NCBI GenBank assembly: GCA_029571425.1 | Contig: JAKPSR010000285.1 | Coordinates: forward strand, 1-8,803 | Origin: Spirochaetota bacterium | GTDB lineage: Bacteria; Spirochaetota; Spirochaetia; Treponematales; Treponemataceae | DNA length: 8,803 bases | Reading direction: 5' to 3' | Shown: in pieces, positions 1 to 7,098 of the stretch | How positions within the stretch are numbered: position 1 is the first letter of the stretch | Layout of the letters: every line of letters starts with the position of its first letter | Made by a program: the position numbers and the translations under genes | Notes under the pieces: model-generated | Database searches by the model: none | What the model was told of the DNA's origin: nothing | Seen by the model: the letters and a program-made list of their open reading frames with translations, nothing else

Positions 1-305
1 ACGTTATTCCCGTTGGCTTTCGCCGTGGTCAGGTAGTCGAGAACCCGGCGCGGCTCCACGGTCCGGTAGTCGATGACCCCTTCCGACTTGATGTGGCGCT
101 CGTGGCTGGTGGCAAGCTGGAATTGGCCGCGGGCGTTCTCCTCGGAATCGAGGGCGCGCTTTAGCTCCGTCTCGAAATTCACCTGGGTGCGCTTGAAATT
201 GGGCACGCCCTCGTTGGCGAGGTTATTCGCCGAGACGCTGTACCGGAGGGCGCTGACGTCCATCGCGCGGTGTAAAAGGTCGGTCGTTTTGGTAAAACTA
301 TTCAT
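1..305 (-). CDS. flgB: Flagellar basal-body rod protein FlgB (N-terminal part, runs off the window)
   Basis: FlgB is a proximal-rod subunit of the flagellar basal body, which in spirochaetes anchors the periplasmic flagella. This frame was read directly from the minus strand. It begins MNSFTKTTDLLHRAMDVSAL and continues with RYSVSANNLANEGVPNFKRT. That is the N-terminal flagellar rod signature: an amphipathic helix followed by the ANNLAN(x)3(P)NFKR box shared by rod, hook and FlgB/FlgC proteins. About 101 residues are visible, and the C-terminal helix lies beyond position 1. The ATG at 305 is preceded by GGGAG (312-316) at 6 nt spacing. The gene starts 55 nt after hslU, and in Borrelia and Treponema it heads a long motility operon (flgC, fliE, fliF and others). 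A sigma-28-like promoter lies immediately upstream. The identification is firm; only the missing 3' end limits it. Confidence 0.95.
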   Translation of the reverse strand, partial: MNSFTKTTDLLHRAMDVSALRYSVSANNLANEGVPNFKRTQVNFETELKRALDSEENARGQFQLATSHERHIKSEGVIDYRTVEPRRVLDYLTTAKANGNN

Positions 306-323
306 TCTCCACTCCCACCCACA

Positions 324-351
324 GTATCGGCCCTCCCCAGGGCTCGGTTTA
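324..351 (-). promoter_or_regulatory. Candidate sigma-28 (FliA/WhiG) promoter for flgB
   Basis: On the minus strand the hslU-flgB gap contains TAAA (348-351) and, 16 nt later, GCCGATAC (324-331). The established sigma-28 flagellar consensus is TAAA-N15-GCCGATAA, so the match is 4/4 and 7/8 with a spacer one base longer than usual. A run of six A residues (355-360) lies just upstream. Transcription would start near 316-318, giving a leader of only about 12 nt with the GGGAG ribosome site at its extreme 5' end, which is tight. Position and motif fit a flagellar operon promoter. The long spacer and short leader are the weak points. Confidence 0.5.
330..343. other. Small perfect GC hairpin in the hslU-flgB gap
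   Basis: GCCCT and AGGGC arms of 5 bp enclose a 4-base loop at 335-338. On the minus strand no T tract follows, so it does not look like an intrinsic terminator for hslU. It sits inside the spacer of the candidate flgB promoter. On the minus strand an upstream AGGG (352-355) could pair instead with CCCT (339-342), so two exclusive structures are possible in a read-through transcript. Any function is unproven. Confidence 0.3.
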
Positions 352-360
352 CCCTTTTTT

Positions 361-1785
361 CTATAGAATGTACCGCGACAGGTCCTGGTCCTGAACCACG
401 TCCTTGAGCCGCTCGTCGACGTACTCGCGGGTAATCTCGATGCTCTGCCCGCCCATCTCGCTCGCGTTGAAGGATATGTCCTCCAACAGGGCCTCCATGA
501 TCGTATGAAGGCGGCGCGCGCCGATGTTTTCCATCCGGGAATTCACCTCGGCCGCGAGGAAACTCATTCGCTCGATGGCCTCGTCCGAGAAGGAGATATT
601 CACCCCCTCGGTCGCGAGGAGCTCCGCGTACTGGCGAGTCAGGGCGTTCTTGGGCTCGAGCAGGATGCGCCGGAAGTCCTCGGCGTGCAGGGACTCAAGC
701 TCGACGCGGAGGGGAAAGCGGCCCTGAAGCTCCGGAATCAGGTCACTGGGCTTCGAGACGTTAAAGGCCCCCGCCGCGATAAAGAGAATGTGGGTGGTGT
801 CGACCACTCCGAGCTTCGTCGTAACCTTCGAGCCCTCGACGATCGGGAGGATATCCCGCTGGACGCCCTCGCGGGAGACGTCCTGCCCCCCGGCCCGCTC
901 GCCGCGGCTCGCGATCTTGTCGATCTCGTCGATGAACACGATGCCGAGCTCCTCGACGCGGCGACGGGCCTCTTCGACGGTCTTCTCGTGGTCGACGAGT
1001 TTGTCGAGTTGCTCGGCGATGATGATGCCCCGCGCGTCGCGAACGGTCGCCTGTTTTCGCTTCGGGCGTCCGCCCGCGATCATGTTGGTTATGTTGGCTA
1101 CGCTCATCTCGAGGTCCTCGAGGTTCGAGGCGCCGGCGAAAACCTCGAACGAGGGCGGCCCCTGCCGCTGCACCTGCACCTCGACGACTCGGTCCTCGAG
1201 CTTCCCCTCGCGGAGCATGGCGCGGAACTTCTCCCGCGTGGACGCGGGTCCTTCCCCGCCCGAGTCCGCCTGTCCCGGAATCGCGGGGCCTGTAATCGCG
1301 GGCGCGGCGTCACCGGGAACGGCCGACGGGCCCCGACCAGACGCGGGGTTTCGCTCGCGCGTGCCGGGAAGAAGGAGGTCAAGGAGGATTTCCTCGGCCC
1401 GACGCTCGGCCTCGCCGCGGAGCCCCGCCTGCGTTTCCGACTTTACCATCGCGTAGCCGACCGCCATAAGGTCGCGTATCATCGACTCGACGTCGCGCCC
1501 GACGTACCCGACCTCCGTGTACTTCGTCGCCTCGACCTTGAGGAAGGGCGCGCCCGAGAGCTTGGCGAGGCGACGGGCGATCTCGGTCTTCCCCACGCCG
1601 GTGGGGCCGATCATCAGGATGTTCTTCGGTGCGATGTCCTCACGGATCTCCGGAGCCAGCTTTATCCGCCTGCTTCGGTTCCTGAGCGCGATGGCGACGG
1701 CGCGCTTCGCCCGCTGTTGGCCGATGATGTAACGATCAAGCTCGGCGACGATGGCCTTCGGGGTAAGCGCTTCGAGTTCCTTCAT
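361..1785 (-). CDS. hslU: HslU, ATPase/unfoldase subunit of the HslVU protease
   Basis: HslU is a hexameric AAA+ unfoldase that feeds proteins into the HslV peptidase in the cytoplasm. The 474-residue product has Walker A GPTGVGKT (60-67), the pore loop GYVG (93-96), Walker B with VFIDEID (283-289), GRFPLR with candidate arginine finger R356, and the sensor-2 box NIGARR (420-425). It ends DLSRYIL, the conserved HslU C-terminus that docks into HslV. The I domain, roughly 110-245, contains a Pro/Gly/Ala-rich stretch at about 140-183, which makes the protein longer than E. coli HslU (443 residues). The start lies 4 nt after the hslV stop, with GAGGAG (1796-1801) inside the last hslV codons. The stop is TAG, followed by a run of A residues. 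In B. subtilis the homologue is ClpY (CodX). Confidence 0.97.
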   Translation of the reverse strand: MKELEALTPKAIVAELDRYIIGQQRAKRAVAIALRNRSRRIKLAPEIREDIAPKNILMIGPTGVGKTEIARRLAKLSGAPFLKVEATKYTEVGYVGRDVESMIRDLMAVGYAMVKSETQAGLRGEAERRAEEILLDLLLPGTRERNPASGRGPSAVPGDAAPAITGPAIPGQADSGGEGPASTREKFRAMLREGKLEDRVVEVQVQRQGPPSFEVFAGASNLEDLEMSVANITNMIAGGRPKRKQATVRDARGIIIAEQLDKLVDHEKTVEEARRRVEELGIVFIDEIDKIASRGERAGGQDVSREGVQRDILPIVEGSKVTTKLGVVDTTHILFIAAGAFNVSKPSDLIPELQGRFPLRVELESLHAEDFRRILLEPKNALTRQYAELLATEGVNISFSDEAIERMSFLAAEVNSRMENIGARRLHTIMEALLEDISFNASEMGGQSIEITREYVDERLKDVVQDQDLSRYIL

Positions 1786-1789
1786 CAGT

Positions 1790-2329
1790 TCAAAGCTCCT
1801 CGACGTAGATATGGTCGTTGGTGTAGATGCAAATGCGTGAGGCGATCTCCAGGCTCTTTTGCGCGATCTCGAGCGCCGAAAGCTCGGTCGACCCGAGGTA
1901 CGCGAGGGCCGCGGAGAGCGCGTAGTTCCCGCCGGAGCCGATCGCGAGCGCGTCGTCCGCGGGCTCGATGACGTCGCCCGTCCCCGAGATCAATAGGGTC
2001 TTCTCGGCGTCAGCGACGAGAAGGAGGGCCTGCAGGTTGCGGAGCGCCTTGTCGGTGCGCCAATCCTTGGCGAGCTCGACCGCGGCGCGCGTCAGGTCGC
2101 CCGAGTATTCCTTAACCTTCATCTCGAACTTCTCGAAAAGGGTGAAGGCGTCGGCGGTCGCCCCCGCGAAGCCCGTGAGGATCTTCCCGTCGTATATCTT
2201 GCGGACCTTTCGGGCGTTCGGCTTCATTACCGTCTCGCCCATCGTGACCTGCCCGTCCCCGGCCATCGCGACCTTGCCGTCGCGCCTAACCGCGATAACC
2301 GTCGTGCTCCTGATTTTCGCGTCCTTCAT
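1790..2329 (-). CDS. hslV: HslV, threonine peptidase subunit of the HslVU protease
   Basis: HslV is the proteasome-like double-hexamer peptidase activated by HslU. The product is 179 residues, near the family's usual length. Sequence TTVIAVRRDG at 9-18 aligns with the mature N-terminus of E. coli HslV, so T9 should be the catalytic Thr1 after removal of an eight-residue propeptide (MKDAKIRS). D25 (in AGDG) and K41 (in KVRK) fall exactly at mature positions 17 and 33, and S132 lies in IGSGG, so the active site is intact. B. subtilis ClpQ uses serine here instead. The ATG follows AGGAG (2335-2339) at 5 nt spacing, ten bases after xerC ends. hslU follows at once, so the two subunits are made together. 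Confidence 0.97.
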   Translation of the reverse strand: MKDAKIRSTTVIAVRRDGKVAMAGDGQVTMGETVMKPNARKVRKIYDGKILTGFAGATADAFTLFEKFEMKVKEYSGDLTRAAVELAKDWRTDKALRNLQALLLVADAEKTLLISGTGDVIEPADDALAIGSGGNYALSAALAYLGSTELSALEIAQKSLEIASRICIYTNDHIYVEEL

Positions 2330-2339
2330 GCTCGCTCCT

Positions 2340-3224
2340 TCATCCGTGCGGGTGGGCTTGGTGATACGTTCGCCTAAGCCCTTCCTCGCTCACGTGGGTG
2401 TACCGTTGCGTCGTCGATATGCTGGAATGCCCGAGAAGCTCCTGCACCACGCGCACGTCGGCGCCGCGCGACACGAGGGTCGTGGCGAAGCTGTGCCTGA
2501 GCGCGTGCGGGGACACGGGTTTCCCCGTCGCGCGGGAGTGCCGATCGACGAGGTACTGGATGCCGCGCACGGAAAGGGGCTCCCCGCGCCGGCTCAGGAA
2601 AAGCGCGTCGCGGCGGGGCGGGCGGTCGCGCCTGCGCGCGAGGGCCGATGACCGCTCGGCGAGCCAGGCGGCGAGGGCGGCGCGCGCGGCTTTCGCGAAG
2701 AACACCCGGCGCTCCTTCCCGCCCTTGCCGCGCACCACGGCCGACGAAAGGTCGCGCGCGAGGTCAGGAAGGTCGAGGGCGGCGAGCTCGGACACGCGGC
2801 AGCCGGAGGAATACAGGGCGGCGAGCAGGGCCTCGTCGCGCGCGGGCCAGGGGGCGTTCGTGCGCATTGGTTCGGCGCACAGCTCGTCGGCTTCCTCGGC
2901 GTAGAGGAAGGCGGGGACGCGGACTGGCTGGCGGAGGTTCCGCACGGCGGCGGCAGGATTGCTTTCGCTAAGCCCGAAATGGGCGGCGTAGCGGTAAAAC
3001 CCGCGCACGGAAGCGAGGGCGCGATTCACGCTCGCCGGCGCGTAGCCGCGCGCGCCGAGGTCGGCGACGAAGAGGCGAACGTCAGAAACGTCGGCTGCGA
3101 GGGGATCTCCTTTTAGGAAGGCGTCGAAAAGCTCGAGGTCGCGACGGTACCCCTCAGCGGTGCGCGGCGACAGGGATCGGACGCCCGCTAGGTAGGCGAG
3201 GTAGTCCTCGAGCCTTTGGTTCAT
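2340..3224 (-). CDS. xerC: Tyrosine recombinase XerC (CodV-like)
   Basis: This is one half of the XerC/XerD pair that resolves chromosome dimers at dif before division. The product is 294 residues. An N-terminal SAM-like core-binding domain (about 1-90) is followed by the catalytic domain. All six active-site residues are visible: R143 (GCRVSE), K167 (RGKGGKER), H240 and R243 (HALRHSF), H266 (LLGHSS) and the nucleophile Y275 (TTQRYTHV). The C-terminus, TYHQAHPHG, resembles the AHPR end of E. coli XerC. The start overlaps the topA stop as ATGA, and the purine-rich codons of TopA's acidic tail (3229-3240) supply the ribosome site. The XerC rather than XerD assignment rests on its place between topA and hslV, as for codV in B. 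subtilis, and on the C-terminus. Confidence 0.9.
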   Translation of the reverse strand: MNQRLEDYLAYLAGVRSLSPRTAEGYRRDLELFDAFLKGDPLAADVSDVRLFVADLGARGYAPASVNRALASVRGFYRYAAHFGLSESNPAAAVRNLRQPVRVPAFLYAEEADELCAEPMRTNAPWPARDEALLAALYSSGCRVSELAALDLPDLARDLSSAVVRGKGGKERRVFFAKAARAALAAWLAERSSALARRRDRPPRRDALFLSRRGEPLSVRGIQYLVDRHSRATGKPVSPHALRHSFATTLVSRGADVRVVQELLGHSSISTTQRYTHVSEEGLRRTYHQAHPHG

Positions 3225-5386
3225 TCGTCCCCGTCCCCCTCACCGTCGGCCGCCGGGTCGGGCACGTCCTCTTGGGTGTGCAGGTAGTCGCACTCGGGGT
3301 TGATGCAGGACTTGAACGGGCCATTTTTCTTGTCGTACTTCTCGACGAGAAAATGGCCGCACTTCGGGCACGAGGCGTTAATCGGCTTGAAATGGCTGAT
3401 GAAGTCGCACTCGGGGTAGTTCGTGCATCCGTAGAATTCCTTACCGCGTCCCTTCGTCCGCCGCGCGACGATCTCGCCGTCGCAGCCAGGGCGCGGGCAT
3501 TTGGCGAGCGGGATCGAGCGGGTGTTCCGGCACTCGGGGAATCCCGAGCAGGCGAGGAAAAAGCCGAACCGACCGAGCTTCTTGAGCATCGGCTTCCCGC
3601 AGAGCTCGCAGACGTAGTCCGTGCTCTCGTCGAGCCGGCCCTTCATACTGTCGAGGTTCGCCATCACCTCATCCACTCGCGTCTTGAAGGGCGAGTAGAA
3701 CTCGCCGATCATCTCGGGCCACTGGATCCTGCTCTCCTCAACCTCGTCGAGCTTCCCCTCGACCGAGGCGGTGAAATTCACGTCGACGACGGCGGGAAAG
3801 TGCTCGACCAGGATGTCGTTGATCATCCGGCCGAGTTGGGTGGGCACGAGCTGCTTATTGGAGCGGGTAACGTAATAGCGGTCAAGGAGGACGGAAATGA
3901 TCGGTGCGTAGGTCGACGGGCGGCCGATGCCCTTCTCCTCGAGGGTCTTGACGATCGAGGCGTCGGTGAACCGCGAGGGTCCCTGGGTAAAGTGCTGCTC
4001 GGGGCGGAAGGCGCGGCAGTCGAGGGACTCGCCGACCTTCATCTCGGGCAGCGGGGTCTCCTTCTCTTCCTTCGACATCAAGGTCTTGATGACCTTGTAG
4101 AAGCCCTTCTCGAAGACGCGCGTCGCCGAGACGCGGAAGATGGCGTCGCCCGACTTAATGTCGATGCTGGCCGTCCGGCTCTTCGCGCTGTTCATCTGGC
4201 TCGAGACGAAGCGCTCCCAGATGATCGAGTAGAGGCGAAGCTGGTCGCGGGTCAGGTGCTCCTTAAGGTAGTCGGGGGTGTAGGAGACGTACGTCGGGCG
4301 GATCGCCTCGTGGGCGTCCTGCGCCTTTTTCTCTACCGAGTACTCGACGGGCTCGCTCGGCAGGTCGGCCGGGTACTTTTCCCCGATCCACTTCCGCACC
4401 TCGTCGAGGGCGACCGTCGAGATGCGGACGGAGTCCGTTCGCATGTAGGTGATAAGACCGACGCGGGTGGATCCGACGTTGACGCCCTCGTAGAGCTGCT
4501 GGGCGATCTGCATCGTCTTCTTCGACGTGAAGCCGAGGCGGTTCGCCGCCATCTGCTGGAGCTTGGAGGTGGTGAACGGCGCCTTGGGGCGGATGGTCTT
4601 CTCGGTCGTCTTGATGTCGGCGACCTCGCAGGGCTTTCCCTCGATCTCGTCGATGATCCGGCGCACGGCCTGCTCGTCGCCGAGCTCGGGCTTCGCGTCC
4701 CGGTATTGGACGAGCTGCGCGGAGAACTCACTCCGCCCCTTCTTGAAGTCGGCGTCGAGGGTCCAGTATTCGTCCGGGATGAAGGACTCGACCTCTCGCT
4801 CGCGCTCGCAGATGAGCCTAAGGGCGACGCTCTGCACGCGCCCGGCGGAAAGGCCGTTCTTCACCTTCTTCCAGAGGAGGGGCGAGAGGTTATACCCGAC
4901 GAGTCGGTCGAGGACGCGGCGGGCCTTCTGCGCGTTGACCTTCGCCTCGTCGATCTCCATGGGGTTCTGCACCGAGTCCTTGATCGCCTGCGGGGTGATC
5001 TCGTTGAACACGATGCGGTGGATGGGCACTGGGTACTTCGAGTTGATCGAGTTGCGCAGGTGGAAGGCGATCGCCTCTCCCTCGCGGTCGTTATCACTCG
5101 CGAGAAGGACTTCCTTCGCCTTCTTCGCGTCCATCTGCAGTTCCTTGAGGAGCTTCGCGCGGCCGCGGACGGTGATGTACTCTGGCTGGAAGTTATCTTC
5201 CACGTTGATCGCGATGCGCGATTTCGGCAGGTCTATCAAGTGGCCCATCGACGCCTTAACGACGTATCCGGAACCAAGATACTTCTCGATGGTCTTCGCC
5301 TTGGCAGGCGACTCGACGATCACCAGTATGGGTTTCTTCTCGGGCTTTTTCTTCGCGGCCTTCGTCGTCGCTTGCTTCGTCGGCAT
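3221..5386 (-). CDS. topA: DNA topoisomerase I (type IA)
   Basis: This enzyme relaxes negative supercoils by cutting one strand and passing the other through. It is 721 residues long. A Lys/Ala-rich tail (1-19) precedes the TOPRIM domain, which has ILVIVESPAKAKTI (20-33) and the metal-binding acidic motif SDNDREGEA (97-105), with N where many homologues have P. The active-site tyrosine is Y314 in TYMRTDSVR, and EKGIGRPSTYA (484-494) is also conserved. The C-terminus carries three four-cysteine zinc ribbons: C593/C596/C613/C619, C630/C635/C654/C660 and C673/C676/C694/C699. It ends in a short acidic tail (GEGDGDE). The start follows dprA by 13 nt, with AGGAG (5397-5401) overlapping the dprA TAG stop. 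The reading frame is intact throughout. Confidence 0.98.
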   Translation of the reverse strand: MPTKQATTKAAKKKPEKKPILVIVESPAKAKTIEKYLGSGYVVKASMGHLIDLPKSRIAINVEDNFQPEYITVRGRAKLLKELQMDAKKAKEVLLASDNDREGEAIAFHLRNSINSKYPVPIHRIVFNEITPQAIKDSVQNPMEIDEAKVNAQKARRVLDRLVGYNLSPLLWKKVKNGLSAGRVQSVALRLICEREREVESFIPDEYWTLDADFKKGRSEFSAQLVQYRDAKPELGDEQAVRRIIDEIEGKPCEVADIKTTEKTIRPKAPFTTSKLQQMAANRLGFTSKKTMQIAQQLYEGVNVGSTRVGLITYMRTDSVRISTVALDEVRKWIGEKYPADLPSEPVEYSVEKKAQDAHEAIRPTYVSYTPDYLKEHLTRDQLRLYSIIWERFVSSQMNSAKSRTASIDIKSGDAIFRVSATRVFEKGFYKVIKTLMSKEEKETPLPEMKVGESLDCRAFRPEQHFTQGPSRFTDASIVKTLEEKGIGRPSTYAPIISVLLDRYYVTRSNKQLVPTQLGRMINDILVEHFPAVVDVNFTASVEGKLDEVEESRIQWPEMIGEFYSPFKTRVDEVMANLDSMKGRLDESTDYVCELCGKPMLKKLGRFGFFLACSGFPECRNTRSIPLAKCPRPGCDGEIVARRTKGRGKEFYGCTNYPECDFISHFKPINASCPKCGHFLVEKYDKKNGPFKSCINPECDYLHTQEDVPDPAADGEGDGDE

Positions 5387-5399
5387 CAGTCGTACTCTC

Positions 5400-6356
5400 C
5401 TATGCGTTCATCTCGTTTTCAAAATCGAGGGCCAGCTGCCGTCCGCGGCGCGCGCCCTTCGGCCATCGCCCGGCCACGCGCCGTTCCGCGCAGTACCAGT
5501 CGGCGACCACCTCGCGGGCCGATTTGACCGCGCGGGCGCCCGACTCGGCGAGCGAGCGCGTCCCGGCCGCTCGGGTAGACCCGAGGCAGTCGGCCCCCAC
5601 GTAGAGGTCCCTACCCTCGTCAAGGGCGAAGCTCGCCGTTATCAGGGCGCCTGAACGCTCAGGTGCCTCGACGACCACGACTGACCGTGCGAGTCCGGCG
5701 ATAAGCCGGTTCCTCGCGGGAAAGCGCCAGGCGAGGGGCTCGGCGCCGGGAGGGTACTCGCTTAGGACGCATCCTCCGCCGTCGAGCAAGCGCTCGGCGA
5801 GCCGAGCGTTGCACCTCGGGTATACCCGGTCGGGACCCGACGCGATAACGGCGACCGAACGCGCGAGCGCGTCGACGTTTCCCCGGTGGGCCGCGGCGTC
5901 TATGCCCCGCGCGAGACCGGACACGACGGCGATGCCTGCTTCCCCAAATTCACGGCCGAGCCGATACGCGAGTTCCGCTCCCGTGCCCGTTGGCATCCGC
6001 GTGCCAACGATGGCGACGGCCCCTTGCTCTGGATCGGGCAAATCGCCGCGCCAAAACACGACAAAGGGCGGATCGTAGATCTCTCGAAGGGCCGGGGGAT
6101 AGTCCGCGTTCTCTATCGAAGTCCAGCCAATCCCGTATCGCGAGAGCGCGGCGATGTCCCGGTCGACTGATCGCTCGATATCGTCCGGGTCCCAAGACCG
6201 CGCGCGAATCCGCCTACCCACTATCGCGCAAATATCTTCAATAGAAAGTAGCCTAAGCCCTTTGATATTGTCAAGATTTTTGAGCAAAATCCCCTTTTCG
6301 CGCGCCGAAAGGAAGGTAACGCGGGCAACGGCGAGAAAAAGCTCAGTTTCCCGCAT
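5400..6356 (-). CDS. dprA: DprA/Smf, DNA-processing protein (RecA loader family)
   Basis: DprA binds incoming single-stranded DNA and helps load RecA in natural transformation. It is widespread even in species not known to be competent. The 318-residue product has an N-terminal helical region (about 1-80) and a Rossmann fold with IVGTRMPTGTG (116-126), SGLARGIDAAAH (146-157), SGPDRVYP (173-180), FPARNRLIAGLA (212-223) and VVVEAPERSGALITA (227-241). Only about 65 residues follow and no winged-helix domain is evident. In the late motif that is usually GxNxLI, the sequence reads GTRSLA (265-270), losing the Asn. The start at 6356 was preferred to an upstream ATG at 6440: homologues begin near ETELFLAVARV, and the longer form would overlap the TPR gene by 98 nt. 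Even so it overlaps by 14 nt, and no strong ribosome site is visible. Confidence 0.94.
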   Translation of the reverse strand: MRETELFLAVARVTFLSAREKGILLKNLDNIKGLRLLSIEDICAIVGRRIRARSWDPDDIERSVDRDIAALSRYGIGWTSIENADYPPALREIYDPPFVVFWRGDLPDPEQGAVAIVGTRMPTGTGAELAYRLGREFGEAGIAVVSGLARGIDAAAHRGNVDALARSVAVIASGPDRVYPRCNARLAERLLDGGGCVLSEYPPGAEPLAWRFPARNRLIAGLARSVVVVEAPERSGALITASFALDEGRDLYVGADCLGSTRAAGTRSLAESGARAVKSAREVVADWYCAERRVAGRWPKGARRGRQLALDFENEMNA

Positions 6357-7098
6357 ACGCCCGATCCAGGACGGTTTTTTTGTTTTCCTCGGCCTCTTTT
6401 CGCCGTTTTTCGTCCTTAGAGATGGAAAGTACCCGATCATAGAGGGCGACGGCGGCGTCGTACTCGCCTACGGAGTAATACGCCCGCGCGAGCACGAACA
6501 TCCCGTCGAGGTGCCGCTTCTCGATCTCGAGCAGGCGCTCAAGATACGGAATTGCCTCGGCGGGGCGATTGAGCTCGAACACGTACAGCACGGCGAGGCC
6601 GTACAGGGCGCGCGCGTAGCCTGGCTCAAGCTCAAGGGCCCGGCGGTACGAGGACTCGGCGAGATCGAAATACCTGCGACGGGTAAGCTCGTCGCCCGTC
6701 GCCTCGAAGTCGAGCGATGCCTTGGCGACGTAACCGGCGCACACGCCGACGTAGTAGTACAGGTTTTGGTTCGTCGGGTAGTACTCGATCGCAGTGCGGA
6801 AGGTCTCGAGGGCCTTTTTATACATACCGTTGTCGAGGTAGCGGGTCCCCAGTATCTTGTACCAGATGCCGATTCGGACGTCCGCGTTAAGGACGTCCTC
6901 GATCCTGAGCTGGTATTTGCCGATCGCGTCGTTGAGTTCCTCGATCGTCGTCGGACTGTCGACGCCTTCCTCGAGGGCCTGCATGCGTCTGACGTACTTC
7001 GCGCTCGGGCCGCATGACGCGAGCGAGGCAAAAAGAACGGCGCACGCCATCGCGCGGCGCAAGGCGCGCGCAAAATCCCGTATACTTATTTCACGCAT
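6343..7098 (-). CDS. TPR-repeat lipoprotein of unknown function
   Basis: The 251-residue product starts with a lipoprotein signal peptide: basic residues up to R15, a hydrophobic stretch, then lipobox LASC with the lipidated cysteine at C29. It should therefore be attached to a membrane on the periplasmic side. The rest is helical with tetratricopeptide repeats at about 76-109, 113-160 (this one interrupted by a charged insertion near 133-143), 163-193 and 197-228. Such repeats are protein-binding scaffolds. The start at 7098 is fixed by AAAGGAGG (7107-7114) at 8 nt spacing and by the signal peptide. A longer reading from 7266 would remove the signal from the N-terminus. It overlaps xerD by 8 nt and dprA by 14 nt. 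Borrelia burgdorferi carries a TPR gene (BB0298) at the same place between dprA and ftsZ. Its partner and role are not known to me. Confidence 0.88.
   Translation of the reverse strand: MREISIRDFARALRRAMACAVLFASLASCGPSAKYVRRMQALEEGVDSPTTIEELNDAIGKYQLRIEDVLNADVRIGIWYKILGTRYLDNGMYKKALETFRTAIEYYPTNQNLYYYVGVCAGYVAKASLDFEATGDELTRRRYFDLAESSYRRALELEPGYARALYGLAVLYVFELNRPAEAIPYLERLLEIEKRHLDGMFVLARAYYSVGEYDAAVALYDRVLSISKDEKRRKEAEENKKTVLDRAYAGN

Noticed and set aside
330..360. Intrinsic terminator after hslU
   Set aside because: The hairpin has only 5 bp and the T run is on the wrong side for the minus strand; it would suit plus-strand transcription, but there the T run is 11 nt from the stem and no plus-strand gene ends there.
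73..366. Plus-strand open frame over the flgB start and hslU-flgB gap
   Set aside because: Antisense to a clear FlgB N-terminus, with no protein similarity seen.
505..1971. Plus-strand open frame opposite hslU/hslV (488 codons)
   Set aside because: Antisense shadow of hslU and hslV with no recognisable domain.
3272..5527. Long plus-strand open frame opposite topA (751 codons)
   Set aside because: It lies antisense to a complete, motif-verified topA; its Leu/Arg/Val/Asp-rich composition is what reversed GC-rich codons give. No family is recognisable.
6357..6440. N-terminal extension of DprA
   Set aside because: Lys/Arg-rich shadow of the TPR gene; DprA homology begins at the ATG at 6356.
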